A stretch of DNA of 64,000 bases from an uncultured Sphingomonadaceae bacterium (GTDB lineage: Bacteria; Pseudomonadota; Alphaproteobacteria; Sphingomonadales; Sphingomonadaceae): the NCBI GenBank assembly GCA_947496865.1, contig CANMEE010000001.1, forward strand, positions 673,501 through 737,500, written 5' to 3'. Both the position numbers and the translations under genes were made by a program. A model generated the notes under the pieces. It was given only the letters and a program-made list of their open reading frames with translations. It did not search any database and had not been told where the DNA came from. Positions 34,671 through 45,290 of this stretch are shown here, piece by piece (position 1 is the first letter of the stretch; the number at the start of each line of letters is the position of its first letter).

Positions 34671-35641
34671 GCGACTTTTGGCAGGCGACCCGGTTTGCGA
34701 CGATCGCCCATGGGAACGATTGTCTCTGGTTCCCCGGCCTTGTCCATGATTGCTGCTTCATATTCACTTTCGGCCAATTGAATAAGATGGCGATCATCTT
34801 TGTTCCACGGGTGAAAACCGGGCAGAAAAAACTGGAACCATGGTATCAAAGTCCGGCGGAATGGTGCCGGGCTAACCAATGCATAATGCGCAAAGCCGAA
34901 CCATGCGCGTGGACCGGAAATACCATCTTGGCGCAGCAGGTCAAAAATACCTTTGGTACGGTTTTTCGCAAAGCCGAGTGAAATACGGATCATAAACACA
35001 GATTGAGTTACCCATCGCTTCATCGGGCTCCAATCTTTGGTGGCGTGCAGCCAGGTATCATAAGCGACGCCTTTATGCTCCACCTCTTCAGACGCATGCC
35101 ACAGCCACATTTTGCGCTGTTCTTCGTCCGCATCCTGAAAATGCTTCGGATTAGCGATAAATTCGGCAGCCATGATCGCGGTGAGATGTTCCAGACATGT
35201 GGTGGCGACCAGCTGTCTGATCAGCGGCATGGTCCCAATATTGTCGATAACGTCGGTAAGGGCTTGCTCCAACCGGGAAATATCAAAATCGGATTGCTCA
35301 ATCTGTTTGTTGAAAAACAGATGTTCCCTGCTGTGCACCGCCTCTTGTTGCACAAAACCGCGAATTTCACGCGCCAGTTTCTCCGGCACATCATCGCGAT
35401 ATTGCTTCAGAACCTTCATAAAAAACGTTTCGCCCTTGGGAAACGTAATCGACAGCGCATTGAAGAACGCAGTGGCATAGGGGTCACCGCCCACCCACCA
35501 GCGTCGCTCCATAGCAGCACTAGAAAAATGGCGGTTACGCGACTGTATGTTAAGGTCGGCCGGCGTAGCGCTGCCAACGATAGCTGCCCCTTCTGTCAGA
35601 CCCGCCTCTGCCTGGTCCGTGTGCGATGAAACGTCGCCCAT
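34667..35641 (-). CDS. Metal-dependent hydrolase, PF10118 family (copy 1)
   Basis: 324 aa. Motifs of the predicted metal-dependent hydrolase family are seen: ERRWWVGGDPYATAFFNALSITFPKGETFF, FVQQEAVHSREHLFFN, LEHLTAIMAAEFIANP and WHASEEVEHKGVAYDTW. The Glu/His pairs (QEAVHSREH and EEVEHK) suggest a ferritin-like di-metal site. AGGAGG lies 12 nt before the ATG, slightly far. A paralogue with the same motifs is at 42.5 kb. The substrate is unknown. Confidence 0.83.
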   Translation of the reverse strand: MGDVSSHTDQAEAGLTEGAAIVGSATPADLNIQSRNRHFSSAAMERRWWVGGDPYATAFFNALSITFPKGETFFMKVLKQYRDDVPEKLAREIRGFVQQEAVHSREHLFFNKQIEQSDFDISRLEQALTDVIDNIGTMPLIRQLVATTCLEHLTAIMAAEFIANPKHFQDADEEQRKMWLWHASEEVEHKGVAYDTWLHATKDWSPMKRWVTQSVFMIRISLGFAKNRTKGIFDLLRQDGISGPRAWFGFAHYALVSPAPFRRTLIPWFQFFLPGFHPWNKDDRHLIQLAESEYEAAIMDKAGEPETIVPMGDRRKPGRLPKVA

Positions 35642-35828
35642 TTTCTGTTACGGCCTCCTAAAAATCCAATAGCTGCGCGACCAGTTTTTTGGTTAAGCAA
35701 TTCATAGATTCGGAGGGTTAATAAAATACTCATAGCAGTGAAAAAATTCACGGTTAATCAGCCGTTTACAAGACAACTCAAATATAAATAACAGTAAAAC
35801 TAGATTAACGCGAAAGCGCGCCATTATC

Positions 35829-36524
35829 TTATTTCCGTTGGTAGCGAAAATACCAGACTTCATGGCCCTGCCGCCGGGCCTTGGCTTCATATCGGGTTTC
35901 TGGCCATCCACCGGGACGGATCATCCAGCTTTTTGGACTTTCGGTCAGCCAGTTAAACTCGCTGCGCTGGTTCATGATCATCATCGCCCATTCCAGATAG
36001 ACCGGATGATCCGTGCCAAAACGAAATTCCCCGCCCGGCTTGAGCTTAGCCGCGATCAAATCAACCGGACCATGGTTCATAAACCGCCGTTTTGCATGGC
36101 GCGCTTTGGGCCAAGGGTCGGGATGGAGCAAATAGACAAAGCTTAAGCTTTCGTCCGGAATACGCTCCAAAACATCCAATGCATTGCCCATATAGAGACG
36201 GATATTGGACAACAGGCCCGCTTTAATATGCTGCAACGCGCCTACCATTCCGTTGAGATAGGGTTCGCAACCAATAAACCCGTGGTCCGGCAGCATATCC
36301 GCCCGGGCAGCCATATGTTCTCCTGCGCCAAAGCCGATCTCGAAATGCAGCGGCCGGTTATCTCCAAATAATACAGCCGAGGATACTGGTCCTTCTGTCG
36401 GCACACTAATCTGCGGAAGCAATTTCTCGACCAGCTCCACTTGCCCGTCACGCAGCGTATGACCTTGCCGCCGGCCATAAAGCTGACGGATAGTGGTCGG
36501 GTCTTGATTGTCTCTACTGGTCAT
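35829..36524 (-). CDS. trmB: tRNA (guanine46-N7)-methyltransferase TrmB
   Basis: 231 aa. SAM-binding motif LHFEIGFGAGEHMAARA, FIGCEPYLNGMVGALQHI and VYLLHPDPWPKARHAKRRFM, all typical of TrmB. It methylates G46 in the variable loop of tRNA. It follows metK by 28 bp on the same strand in the order lnt-metK-trmB common in alphaproteobacteria, which ties a SAM-consuming enzyme to the SAM synthetase gene. Confidence 0.95.
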   Translation of the reverse strand: MTSRDNQDPTTIRQLYGRRQGHTLRDGQVELVEKLLPQISVPTEGPVSSAVLFGDNRPLHFEIGFGAGEHMAARADMLPDHGFIGCEPYLNGMVGALQHIKAGLLSNIRLYMGNALDVLERIPDESLSFVYLLHPDPWPKARHAKRRFMNHGPVDLIAAKLKPGGEFRFGTDHPVYLEWAMMIMNQRSEFNWLTESPKSWMIRPGGWPETRYEAKARRQGHEVWYFRYQRK

Positions 36525-36552
36525 CCGGCGCGGTTAGCACCCGGCGCCGGAA

Positions 36553-37764
36553 TTAAAAAGCAGCTTTTAGTGCATCGACCAGATCGGTCTTTTCCCATGT
36601 GAAGAGATCGCCATCAGCTTGACGACCAAAATGCCCATAGGCGGCGGTCGGACTGTAAATCGGCTTGTTAAGACCAAGGTGGGTCCGAATACCTTTAGGC
36701 GTCAAACGCACCAGTTTCGGCAATATTTCTTCGAGCTTTTCTTCGCTGACCGTCCCAGTGCCATGCAGATCGACATTGATCGACAAAGGCTCCGCCACGC
36801 CAATAGCATAAGATAGTTGGATGGCACAGCGTTTGGCCAAGCCCGCCGCAACGATATTTTTCGCCAGATAGCGCGTGATATAAGCCGCCGAGCGATCGAC
36901 TTTGGTGGGATCTTTACCAGAAAAAGCACCACCGCCATGGGGACTGGCACCACCATAAGTATCGACAATGATCTTCCGCCCGGTAAGGCCCGCATCGCCA
37001 TCCGGTCCGCCAATTTCAAAGCGCCCTGTCGGGTTGACGTGAATGACAGTATTGTCGGTGATAAAACCATCGGGCAGAACCGAATGGAAGACACCCATCA
37101 CATATTCGCGCAATTCTTCGTAAAGGGCAGGATTGTCGCTGTCCTTATAGTAGCCCGGCGCATGTTGTGTCGATACAACCAACGCAGTCGCTTCTACCGG
37201 TACTTCATTAACATAGCGCAGCGTCACCTGGCTTTTGCTATCAGGCTCCAGAAACGGGGCTTTACCGCTATGACGGTCTGCCGCCATTTGCTTCAATATC
37301 TGATGCGAATATTGCAGGGTCGCTGGCATCAAATCGGGTGTTTCGTCGCTGGCATAGCCAAACATGATACCCTGATCGCCCGCGCCTTCATCCTTGTTGC
37401 CGCTTTCATCGACGCCCTGCGCGATATGGGCGGATTGGGGATGAAGATGGTTTTCAAAGGTCAAATTCTGCCAATGAAAGCCTTCCTGCTCATAGCCAAT
37501 TTTCTTGACCGTATCCCGCACAACAGTCTGAATTTCTTCCTGCGCGCCTGGCGCCCAATTGCCATTGGTATCGATCATGCCCTTGCCGCGCACTTCACCA
37601 GCCAATATCACCCGGTCGGTGGTCGTCATCGTCTCGCAAGCCACGCGGGCTTCGGGGTCTTTCGACAGGAACAAATCAACAATCGCATCAGAAATCTGAT
37701 CGGAAACCTTGTCCGGATGACCTTCTGAAACGGATTCGGAGGTGAAGATAAATTCTGAGCGCAT
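36553..37764 (-). CDS. metK: S-adenosylmethionine synthase
   Basis: 403 aa from ATG 37764 ([23 protein letters not shown]); a farther in-frame start would add 14 residues not seen in the family. Makes SAM from methionine and ATP. Motifs: [58 protein letters not shown] and [20 protein letters not shown] looked for a SAM riboswitch in the 71-bp spacer to lnt and saw none that I could support; a short ATATAAA / TTTATAT hairpin is present. Confidence 0.97.
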   Translation of the reverse strand: MRSEFIFTSESVSEGHPDKVSDQISDAIVDLFLSKDPEARVACETMTTTDRVILAGEVRGKGMIDTNGNWAPGAQEEIQTVVRDTVKKIGYEQEGFHWQNLTFENHLHPQSAHIAQGVDESGNKDEGAGDQGIMFGYASDETPDLMPATLQYSHQILKQMAADRHSGKAPFLEPDSKSQVTLRYVNEVPVEATALVVSTQHAPGYYKDSDNPALYEELREYVMGVFHSVLPDGFITDNTVIHVNPTGRFEIGGPDGDAGLTGRKIIVDTYGGASPHGGGAFSGKDPTKVDRSAAYITRYLAKNIVAAGLAKRCAIQLSYAIGVAEPLSINVDLHGTGTVSEEKLEEILPKLVRLTPKGIRTHLGLNKPIYSPTAAYGHFGRQADGDLFTWEKTDLVDALKAAF

Positions 37765-37835
37765 GTTTTTTCCTAGTGTTTTTACCGCCGGGGAATGCGG
37801 CACCATAGATATAAAGAAAGGTTTATATCGTCCCT

Positions 37836-39464
37836 TTAGCGCGCACGAAGGCGGATGGCAATGGCACAGATCAGCAAAATCAGCGCGAAGCCTAGCGACA
37901 GGATATTGCCGTATCGGGAGAATAATGTCGGGTTTTCTGGCGGCGGTAATTTTGAGTCAATCCGGCCAGCTTGTCCCATCGGGATGCTTTCCACAACCTT
38001 GCCTGTGCTCGTGATAACAGCAGATATACCGGTCGGTGTTGAGCGGATTACCGGCAACCCTTCCTCTATCGCACGCAGTCGCGCTTGGGCGAGATGTTGC
38101 GGTGGCCCCCATGCGCCAAACCACGCATCGTTGGACGGGTTAAAGATAAAGTCGGGTCGATTATCCCGATCCACAACCTGGCCTGAAAATATGATCTCGT
38201 AGCAGACTTGCAAACCGGCTTTGCCGAACGCCGCCAAGTCCAGCGATTGCGGGCCCGGCCCCGGCCAGAAGTCAAAATCTCCGGGTGCCAGCCGCGACAG
38301 GCCGATAGCAGAGAGCAACGGCCGCATCGGAAGATACTCACCATAAGGTACCAGATGGCTCTTGTCATAACGGCCAAGCAGTTCGCGATTTGAATCCATT
38401 GCGAAAACGCTGTTACGCGCGCCAATCGCACGCCTTTCATCGGGGGCACCAGCCTCATCAAACTCCAGCTTCAGCGCGCCGAGTACCAACACATCTCCCG
38501 GTTTCATAAGACTGGCAAGCTGCGCCCGCACTATTTCGGGAGAGCGGCCATAATAATAACGTTGCGGATAACCGGCTTCGAGATAGTCGGGGATCGCCGC
38601 TTCCGGCCAGAACAGGATACGGGGTCCGTCATCTTTACGCACCGTCAGTCCGGCGAGTTTGGCAAGATTCTTTTCTTCATAGCCAGCCTGCCATTTGTCC
38701 TGCTGACCGATATTGGGTTGCACGATCGTGATATCAGGCTGCGCCTTTGAGGCAAGCCGGTCATCACCGCTGCCCATGACGCTGAGCAAAACGGCTCCAA
38801 TAGCCACAATTATAAAGTCGAAAGCCTTGCGAATGACGATCCGCCATTGCAGCATGAACAGTCCGGCGATGGCCGAACCTGCGAGACCGGCAATCCCAAT
38901 CACGATGCCGGAAAGACCATAGGTCCCGATCGACCGCGCACTGGTTGCATGCTGCGCCTCGACCATGATCACGCCTAACGGGTTCCAGATAAACCCGCTA
39001 AACACCCAACTGCGCAGCCATTCTGTGATGATCCAAAAGCCGGCAAAGGCCAGCACGAACACTATCGGACGCCCCTTGCCGAGCAACCATGCGCCGAGCG
39101 CCGTCAGCGCGGGATAGACCGCGAGATATAGCGATAGCAAAATAACAGCAATATAGCCCAACCATTCGGGCATAGCGGCCTGAAAGGTGAAGGCTTTAGC
39201 GATCCAGTTAAGCCCGACAACAAAATGCCCCAGTCCAAAAAGCCAGCCCGAAAAAAACGTCGCTTTCCGGCTTTTGAGGCTGTCGACTATCGCGATCCAC
39301 AAGGCCAGCGCGATCAAGCTGATCCCCCATAAGCCCAAGGGCGCAAATCCCGTTGCCGACAAAGCCCCCGCCAAAAGCGACAGCCAGTACGGATATTTAT
39401 CGAACAGGGTTTTCAGAAATTTCACCCGTGGCTTTTGCCGTGTTCGATCATCAGGTTCAAACAT
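37836..39464 (-). CDS. lnt: Apolipoprotein N-acyltransferase Lnt
   Basis: 542 aa inner-membrane enzyme that adds the third acyl chain to lipoproteins. N-terminal transmembrane helices ([20 protein letters not shown] onward, about six) are followed by a CN-hydrolase (nitrilase-like) domain with the catalytic triad Glu in [10 protein letters not shown], Lys in [14 protein letters not shown] and Cys in [10 protein letters not shown] last helix ends the protein. It starts the leftward lnt-metK-trmB run. Confidence 0.95.
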   Translation of the reverse strand: MFEPDDRTRQKPRVKFLKTLFDKYPYWLSLLAGALSATGFAPLGLWGISLIALALWIAIVDSLKSRKATFFSGWLFGLGHFVVGLNWIAKAFTFQAAMPEWLGYIAVILLSLYLAVYPALTALGAWLLGKGRPIVFVLAFAGFWIITEWLRSWVFSGFIWNPLGVIMVEAQHATSARSIGTYGLSGIVIGIAGLAGSAIAGLFMLQWRIVIRKAFDFIIVAIGAVLLSVMGSGDDRLASKAQPDITIVQPNIGQQDKWQAGYEEKNLAKLAGLTVRKDDGPRILFWPEAAIPDYLEAGYPQRYYYGRSPEIVRAQLASLMKPGDVLVLGALKLEFDEAGAPDERRAIGARNSVFAMDSNRELLGRYDKSHLVPYGEYLPMRPLLSAIGLSRLAPGDFDFWPGPGPQSLDLAAFGKAGLQVCYEIIFSGQVVDRDNRPDFIFNPSNDAWFGAWGPPQHLAQARLRAIEEGLPVIRSTPTGISAVITSTGKVVESIPMGQAGRIDSKLPPPENPTLFSRYGNILSLGFALILLICAIAIRLRAR

Positions 39465-39517
39465 TATTTGGCAATTGCCATTTGCCGGAAAGGACGAAGC
39501 GCCGCTATACGACGATT

Positions 39518-40210
39518 ATGGAAAAAATAATGCTGATCTTGCTGGCGCTGGCACAACCTGCTCCGGCCAATAATGAACCGGTTGCGACAGCGCTAACCGC
39601 CATTCACCAAAGGGATTTAAACTGCGTCGCGATTTTTGCCATCGTCGCCTCGGAACAACAACGCGGCATTGATTCTGCATTACGCTACCCCTTGCTGATC
39701 GAGCGTGGGCGCACTTATGCGGGTCAAACCGGTGAGAGGGTGATGGCAGAAACCCGGCAATCGCGCGAACAGGTCGAAGCCGTGATACTAGCCGCTGCGG
39801 CGCGGCAACAAGACAAGGTTAAAGAAGGGGCGGAGCCGGCAGATGTGGTCGCCACTGAAATGCAAACATGCTTGCCGTTGCTGGATGCCGCCCTGCCACC
39901 AAAGCCAAAACCAAGTTTGAACCAATGCGCCGGGATGATGCAGCTGGCCTATGAACAGGTCTATCATCGCGAAAAACTATCCAAAATGGCGCAAGATTTG
40001 AAAACACTGGCCTTTGTTCTCGACAATCGCGCGCGTGAAAAGATGCGCGCTGAGGGTATAAGCGGCAGCGAAAGCGATATCATCCTGACGCAAACGCGGG
40101 AGGAAATGAAAGCGCTGGAACAAAATCCCGGCCTTGAACCAACATTGGATATTGATCATTGCTTCGCGCTCGCTGCCCCCAAGAAGAAGGAGCAAAATTT
40201 TGAGCATTGA
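39518..40210 (+). CDS. Hypothetical secreted protein
   Basis: 230 aa from ATG 39518. A hydrophobic N terminus ([17 protein letters not shown]) looks like a short signal peptide. The mature part is helical with conserved-looking Cys residues (LNCVAIF, METCLP-like QTCLPLL, NQCAGM and DHCFAL). No family is recognised; similar proteins appear to be common in sphingomonads (impression only). It is divergent from lnt (53 bp apart), and its end overlaps the VOC gene, so the two are probably translationally coupled. Confidence 0.65.
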   Translation: MEKIMLILLALAQPAPANNEPVATALTAIHQRDLNCVAIFAIVASEQQRGIDSALRYPLLIERGRTYAGQTGERVMAETRQSREQVEAVILAAAARQQDKVKEGAEPADVVATEMQTCLPLLDAALPPKPKPSLNQCAGMMQLAYEQVYHREKLSKMAQDLKTLAFVLDNRAREKMRAEGISGSESDIILTQTREEMKALEQNPGLEPTLDIDHCFALAAPKKKEQNFEH

Positions 40211-40628
40211 CCGCCGCCCCTTCCATCTGGCTTTTCCCGTCAATGACTTGGCGGCTGCGCGCCATTTCTATGGCGATGTGCTGGGCTGCGAAGAAGGTAG
40301 GAGCAGCGCTCACTGGATTGATTTCAACTTTTATGGGCATCAGATCGTCACGCATCTCGATGCGACTGCCAAGCCGCCCGCCAAGACCAATCCGGTTGAC
40401 GGCGAGAATGTGCCTATCCCGCATTTCGGCGTTGTGCTGACAATGAACCAATGGGATGCTCTGGCAGAGCGCTTAAAGGCAGCAGCTACGGATTTTATCA
40501 TTGCACCGACCATTCGTTTCCGCGGTGAAAACGGTGAACAGGCGACGATGTTTTTCCTCGATCCGAGTGGTAATGCTTTGGAGTTCAAAGCCTTTGTGGA
40601 TGATAAACAGCTATTCGCTTCTGATTGA
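40200..40628 (+). CDS. VOC-family (glyoxalase/bleomycin-resistance-like) protein, TTG start
   Basis: 142 aa from a TTG at 40200. AAGGAG at 40187-40192 lies 7 nt upstream, and no ATG is well placed. The start overlaps the previous stop by 11 bp. The fold shows [23 protein letters not shown], then a second half with [21 protein letters not shown] and [17 protein letters not shown]. His in FHLAF and Glu in ALEFKA fit metal-ligand positions. Reaction unknown. Its stop overlaps the sigma-54 regulator gene end by 18 bp on the opposite strand. Confidence 0.85.
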   Translation: MSIDRRPFHLAFPVNDLAAARHFYGDVLGCEEGRSSAHWIDFNFYGHQIVTHLDATAKPPAKTNPVDGENVPIPHFGVVLTMNQWDALAERLKAAATDFIIAPTIRFRGENGEQATMFFLDPSGNALEFKAFVDDKQLFASD

Positions 40629-41738
40629 TCCGGTGACCATTCCGGAACGGGGATCGGTCAGCGCCATTCTTCGTTCTATTTTGTGACGCCGCATTTTCTC
40701 AACAAAAGTAGTCCGGCGCAGGCTGACCAGATGCGCGGCTTCCGCGACGACGCCTTCTGCCATTCTTAAAGCTGAGAGCAGATATTTGCGCTCCTCCTGC
40801 ATCAGATGCTTTTTGAGGTCAAAACCGCCACCCAAAGACCCGCGATGGTCGGAATCATGCTTAAACGGGCGAACCTCTCCCGCACCAGAAAAACGCGCAG
40901 GCAGCGCATCCGCCTGATAGCTGGGTGCATTCGAGGCACGGCGCCGAAAAAGCGACGATACCTGATCCGCCGATATCATCATTTCCGGAAATAAAAGCAC
41001 CGCGCGCTCGATAATATTCAGCAATTCGCGTGCATTTCCGGGCCAGGCATAGTTTTCGAGAATATCCATCGCTTCTGCGGAAAAATATATGGCTTCACCA
41101 CCGATTTTCGCGATGAAATGACGGATCAGCGGCGCGATATCCTCCCGGCGATCCTTCAGCGCGGGGATATCGATGGGAAAAACAGAAAGGCGGTAGAACA
41201 GATCTTCGCGAAAGCGGTGTTCGGAAATAGCCTGATCGAGATTTTGGTGCGTGGCAGAAATGATCCGCGTATCAATTGCAATGGACTGGGTGCTGCCAAT
41301 GCGTTCAATCTGTTTCTCCTCCAGCACACGCAGCAACTTGACCTGCATATCAAAAGGCATATCGCCAATTTCATCCAGAAATAGCGTCCCCTTGCTGGCA
41401 TCTTCAAACTGCCCGATGCGCTGGGCGATAGCGCCTGTAAAACTGCCTTTTTCATGCCCGAACAATTCTGATTCCAGAAGGTCGCGAGGGATGGCCCCGC
41501 AATTCACGCCGACAAATTTCTCATCTGCCCGTAAAGAGCAGCGGTGTAGCGCTTTTGCGACCACTTCCTTGCCACATCCCGATGGCCCGGTGATCATCAC
41601 CGGTATCGTGGTAGCAGCAGCATAACGGATCAGGCTGCGTACTTCTTCTATCGCTGCACTATCCCCGACAAGATGGAGGGCCGGATCGTCCGGATGCAAT
41701 ATGCGTTCTGATCCCGTAACCTTGGGACGATATTCCAT
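40611..41738 (-). CDS. Sigma-54-dependent transcriptional activator without a receiver domain
   Basis: 375 aa from ATG 41738, with GGGGA six nt upstream. A single AAA+ domain opens near residue 20: Walker A GPSGCGKE (51-58), GSFTGA at 98-103 (the sigma-54 contact loop, usually GAFTGA), [16 protein letters not shown] (Walker B) and [27 protein letters not shown] Fis-type helix-turn-helix is at the end ([23 protein letters not shown]). There is no N-terminal sensor or receiver, so activity is probably set by its amount or by a partner, as with PspF. FlbD-like regulators are the nearest comparison. Targets are unknown. Confidence 0.87.
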   Translation of the reverse strand: MEYRPKVTGSERILHPDDPALHLVGDSAAIEEVRSLIRYAAATTIPVMITGPSGCGKEVVAKALHRCSLRADEKFVGVNCGAIPRDLLESELFGHEKGSFTGAIAQRIGQFEDASKGTLFLDEIGDMPFDMQVKLLRVLEEKQIERIGSTQSIAIDTRIISATHQNLDQAISEHRFREDLFYRLSVFPIDIPALKDRREDIAPLIRHFIAKIGGEAIYFSAEAMDILENYAWPGNARELLNIIERAVLLFPEMMISADQVSSLFRRRASNAPSYQADALPARFSGAGEVRPFKHDSDHRGSLGGGFDLKKHLMQEERKYLLSALRMAEGVVAEAAHLVSLRRTTFVEKMRRHKIERRMALTDPRSGMVTGSIRSE

Positions 41739-41801
41739 AGCATTTCCCCGCTGTTGCAAACTGGGCGTCTCTGACGAGAGCTATGCAATGATATATGTAA
41801 A

Positions 41802-41829
41802 GGACCGTAAAATGCTGACAATTTGGTCC
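41802..41829. promoter_or_regulatory. Inverted repeat upstream of the sigma-54 activator gene
   Basis: GGACC (41802-41806) and GGTCC (41825-41829) with similar A/T-rich flanks (TAAA on the left, and TTTTA on the right) make an imperfect palindrome about 65-90 bp upstream of the activator start. It could be an operator for autoregulation. No -24/-12 sigma-54 promoter is evident. Low confidence. Confidence 0.3.
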
Positions 41830-41864
41830 GTTTTAGAGGAAATGGGCGTCAAAATATTGACTGC

Positions 41865-42461
41865 CTAAACCTCATGCTCCTGTTTCCATCGGTCAAGTGC
41901 ATGTTCCAAATGGCTTTCCGCCAAATCACGTGCGCGATTGCGTTGCAGGCCCAGAGAATCGGCGAGCCGTTCGCCGATCAACGCATCACCCAATGCCATC
42001 AGCACAAGCGTGAGCGTGTCTTCGTGCATCTCGCGATCTTCGTGGCCACCTTCGCCAATCTCGTCAACCAGCGCATGTATCGCATCGACAATCGGGTCGA
42101 GCGCATCTTCGTTGCCGGTCAGCAACATCCACGACGACAAGGCCCCTGCACCCTGTTTGTCAAAAGCATCAAAGGTCAAATCAACAATATCACGGACGGT
42201 TCCTTCACCCGTGCGCGACTTGATAACCGCTTGCGCAATCGAGCCGCAAACCTGATCCGTCAGATATTGCGCCAGTGATTTTTGCAATCCCGATGCAGAA
42301 CCAAAATGATGCAGCAGGTTGGCGTGCGTGCGGCCGATGCGCGAAGCAACCGCTTTTAGCGTTACCGCTTGCGGCCCGGCTTCGATCAACAAATCACAGG
42401 CGGCGGCCAAGGCCATGCCGCGACTTTCTTCTGGGGAGAGGCGTCGTTTAGCTATTGACAT
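41865..42461 (-). CDS. TetR-family transcriptional regulator
   Basis: 198 aa. The N-terminal helix-turn-helix reads ALAAACDLLIEAGPQAVTLKAVASRIGRTHANLLHHFGSASGL, standard for TetR proteins. The C-terminal part is a helical ligand-binding domain. It is divergent from the second PF10118 hydrolase gene with 65 bp between starts, so it probably represses that gene and itself. The ligand is unknown. Confidence 0.88.
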   Translation of the reverse strand: MSIAKRRLSPEESRGMALAAACDLLIEAGPQAVTLKAVASRIGRTHANLLHHFGSASGLQKSLAQYLTDQVCGSIAQAVIKSRTGEGTVRDIVDLTFDAFDKQGAGALSSWMLLTGNEDALDPIVDAIHALVDEIGEGGHEDREMHEDTLTLVLMALGDALIGERLADSLGLQRNRARDLAESHLEHALDRWKQEHEV

Positions 42462-42526
42462 CTATGTAAGTAACCCTAATATCGATATCGTAGATTAAAC
42501 ATATTTTGTGCAAAAGCGAACCCCTT

Positions 42527-43444
42527 ATGAACATGCCTCTTATCAAGACGCCGGGCAGCGTGCACTTCGAGCCGGAAACGATTGATACGCCGACGCCCAA
42601 AGATCACCAGATCACCCCGCGCGATCGCCGCTTTGGCCGCGATACCGGACATCAACCGGGCCGCTGGTGGCTGAATAATGATCCCGTTGCGACCGCCTTT
42701 TACAACGCGCTGTCCCTCACTTTTCCACGCGGCGAGGCGTTTTTCATAGAAAGCGTCAAAGCCTTTCGCGACGTCGCCCCAGAAAAACTGCAAAAAGAAA
42801 TTCGCGCCTTTGTGAAACAGGAAATTATTCATACCCGCGAGCATGTGGCGCTCAACCGCAGGGTTGAAGAAGCTGGTTACAATACGGACAGCATCGAACA
42901 GCGCGTCATCGAGTCGCTAGAAATGACCAAAGGTCGTCCGGCCATTGCCAATCTTGGCGCGACGATGATTCTCGAACATTTTACCGCAATCATGGCACAG
43001 CAATTTATCGCCAATCCCCATCATTTCGCCAATGCCGACAAGGAAACCGCCGACCTGTGGCGCTGGCACGCGCTCGAAGAAATCGAGCATAAGGGCGTCG
43101 CTTATGACACCTGGCTCTATGCCACCAAAAACTGGTCCCGCTGGCAGCGTTGGAAAGTCAAATCGCTGCTGATGCTCGTCATCACCAAAAATTTCTGGAC
43201 CAATCGCTACACCGATACGCTCGACCTGGTCGCGCAGGATGGTTTTACCGGCGCGCGCACCAAGATGAAGCTGCTCGGTTTCCTGCTATTCACGCCCGGC
43301 GTAGCGCGGAAGATCATTGTGCCTTGGATTAAATTTTTCTTGCCGGGTTTTCATCCGTGGAACGAAGATGACCGGCATCTGATTGATCTGGCCGAAAGCG
43401 AATTTGCGGCAGCGCTCCCAGACGGCGCACAGGCTGCGTCATAA
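42527..43444 (+). CDS. Metal-dependent hydrolase, PF10118 family (copy 2)
   Basis: 305 aa from ATG 42527 (a second ATG follows two codons later; a TTG at 42506 is less likely). Motifs are the same as copy 1: RWWLNNDPVATAFYNALSLTFPRGEAFF, FVKQEIIHTREHVALN, LEHFTAIMAQQFIANP, WHALEEIEHKGVAYDTW, and FLPGFHPWNEDDRHLIDLAESE. The paired Glu/His motifs suggest a di-metal centre. A TetR gene faces it, so it is probably inducible. The two copies differ enough to have separate regulation and perhaps separate substrates. Confidence 0.84.
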   Translation: MNMPLIKTPGSVHFEPETIDTPTPKDHQITPRDRRFGRDTGHQPGRWWLNNDPVATAFYNALSLTFPRGEAFFIESVKAFRDVAPEKLQKEIRAFVKQEIIHTREHVALNRRVEEAGYNTDSIEQRVIESLEMTKGRPAIANLGATMILEHFTAIMAQQFIANPHHFANADKETADLWRWHALEEIEHKGVAYDTWLYATKNWSRWQRWKVKSLLMLVITKNFWTNRYTDTLDLVAQDGFTGARTKMKLLGFLLFTPGVARKIIVPWIKFFLPGFHPWNEDDRHLIDLAESEFAAALPDGAQAAS

Positions 43445-43453
43445 CGGTCACCG

Positions 43454-44419
43454 TTATTTATCCGCGTTGCTAGCATCACCGTCCTTTAATGACACCGCTT
43501 TACCGACCTGATCACAGCGGTCGGCTATATCCTGCTCTGCGGTAAAAATACAAACTGTGCGCACATGGCCCGAAGTTCCAAAGCGCATGATTTGCCGCAG
43601 CATCATCGGCCGACCTTCGGTATCCTCGCCAGCTCCTGCAATCACGACATCGCCATTAGCATTTACGTCCGTGCTATCGGCGCGAAACTTTTTGTAGTTC
43701 AGCCCTTGCAGCGCATTAAGCGCTAATTTCATGCGTTGTTCTTCGTCCAGCGCGCCAACCATCGGACTAGAGCCGAGACTGGATGCGACGATGACAAGGG
43801 GTTGCGAGGCATCGGTGACGACGTCCTTGGGACCATCCGTCATGAGCAACCCGCTACCTGCCAAGGTACGAATAACCCGGAAATTAGCGCGGTCCGCGAG
43901 CGTGAAAGGCAACTCCGCAATTTCATCTTCCAGCGATCCACGTGGTTGAAATCGGACGGATTGCAAGGCGGCGAGCACCTGCTCGTCAGTGTAAACCTCG
44001 CTCGTTGATGGTATCTGCACGGTCACCATGGCAGTAGCTTCGGCCCCCTGCGCAATCATCACCCATTTGCGATAATCAACGCCCTGCTGTGTCTGTGAAC
44101 CTGCGGCGAGCAGCGCATCCATATCCCCGGCCAGCTTCAAAGGCTGCACAGGGCCGTTCATTGTCACGACCGCAGCCAGTTTTTCAGACTCAAAAAGGGC
44201 CGTCATTTCCGCGTAGGCTTCCACCGGGAATTCCACCATCAGTATCGAGGCACCTTCGGCACTATCCTGAAAACCGGCAAAAGCGTCTGCCTTGGTCATG
44301 GCCCCGGGCGGCTCAAGACCCACCGTGCCGCCGGCAGGAAAAATCACCTCGCTCGCTGGCGCTGGTGCAGACAAGCCAAGCAGCAGACAGGCCGCCACAA
44401 ATGTCAAAAACCGATACAT
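43454..44419 (-). CDS. Hypothetical secreted protein
   Basis: 321 aa. Signal peptide MYRFLTFVAACLLLGLSAPAPAS. The mature part has two similar-looking halves with IVEFP-like strands (SILMVEFPVEAYAEM and TAMVTVQIPSTSEVYTDEQ) and ends RTVCIFTAEQDIADRCDQVGKA with two cysteines. I do not recognise the family. It converges on the PF10118 gene (9 bp between stops). Confidence 0.65.
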   Translation of the reverse strand: MYRFLTFVAACLLLGLSAPAPASEVIFPAGGTVGLEPPGAMTKADAFAGFQDSAEGASILMVEFPVEAYAEMTALFESEKLAAVVTMNGPVQPLKLAGDMDALLAAGSQTQQGVDYRKWVMIAQGAEATAMVTVQIPSTSEVYTDEQVLAALQSVRFQPRGSLEDEIAELPFTLADRANFRVIRTLAGSGLLMTDGPKDVVTDASQPLVIVASSLGSSPMVGALDEEQRMKLALNALQGLNYKKFRADSTDVNANGDVVIAGAGEDTEGRPMMLRQIMRFGTSGHVRTVCIFTAEQDIADRCDQVGKAVSLKDGDASNADK

Positions 44420-44575
44420 ATTCTTTGCTCTCCTTGGCGAGGTTTCTGGCGGCTCACCGCTCCACTGTTATGGAGCAGTGCCATGAGAGCAAGTATTATC
44501 TGGTTACACGACCTGTATCGCTGATTATCGAGAGAAAATTGCCATGATGGATTTGTGAAGATGAAGCGACTGCCC

Positions 44576-45127
44576 CTAGTGGGCCGCCTTGTTCATATCC
44601 ACCTTCTCAACCCATTCAGGAAAGAAACTGGGTTCACGCGTCGACCAGCCGGGGGCTGTTGCGGCCGCTTCGCTGATCGATTGGAGTAAGCCTTTACGGG
44701 TCTTGGGGTGCAGATGCGGCAAGGATGCAGCAGCACAGAAGCTGCCGGGAAGCCATGGCCGGGCGTCCGGTCCGAGCAACCGTTCATAAAGGAAACGATA
44801 AGCTGGAAAGCTGCTAATCCGTCCCTGCCCCAAATCATAGGCGGACAAAGAAATCAGCGCTGGCATGAATTTTTCTATGCTCTCAATGGCGCAATCCTGA
44901 GGAATGGCTTTGCGGATGTCGGCAAGGCGTTTGTACAATTTTGTCTGCACTTTGATGCCGGCCTCTTCGACGGCATCGCGGGACCAAGTTTCCACAGCGT
45001 CCGCACGATCCAAACCAACGTCTAGAGAGCGCCGGATATAGCGTTGCGTTGCCGAACCAAAGCCCGCAAACTCCTTCATTTCAGCTAGCGTCATCGCGCC
45101 GGGTATCGCTTGCATATCTTTGGCCAT
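44576..45127 (-). CDS. Hypothetical protein
   Basis: 183 aa from ATG 45127 with AGGAG five nt before it; the longer frame to 45181 starts in the leader and is not supported. Helical sequence without a signal peptide (MTLAEMKEFAGFGSATQRYIRRSLDVGLDRAD, IESIEKFMPALISLSAYDLG). I do not recognise a family. It is divergent from the LytS/LytTR operon about 265 bp away, so any promoter link is uncertain. Confidence 0.65.
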   Translation of the reverse strand: MAKDMQAIPGAMTLAEMKEFAGFGSATQRYIRRSLDVGLDRADAVETWSRDAVEEAGIKVQTKLYKRLADIRKAIPQDCAIESIEKFMPALISLSAYDLGQGRISSFPAYRFLYERLLGPDARPWLPGSFCAAASLPHLHPKTRKGLLQSISEAAATAPGWSTREPSFFPEWVEKVDMNKAAH

Positions 45128-45290
45128 GGTAACTCCTACTCTGGAACACGCGGTCCTTTTCCACGAGCGCCATTGGACCAAAACATGGTTAGCATTTCGT
45201 TAAACGCGGCCCGATTCATTCCAAAAATGGTCAATAAACCGGCCTATACCGTTAAAATAGCGGCTTAATTCACCAAGCTGAGAGAAAGGT

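Noticed and set aside
37765..37835. Possible SAM riboswitch upstream of metK
   Set aside because: The 71-bp spacer shows only a short ATATAAA/TTTATAT hairpin and no recognisable SAM aptamer core.
42462..42500. ATCTA/TAGAT inverted repeat as a TetR operator
   Set aside because: Arms of five bases with a long unmatched centre; ATATCGATAT is palindromic but too short to claim.
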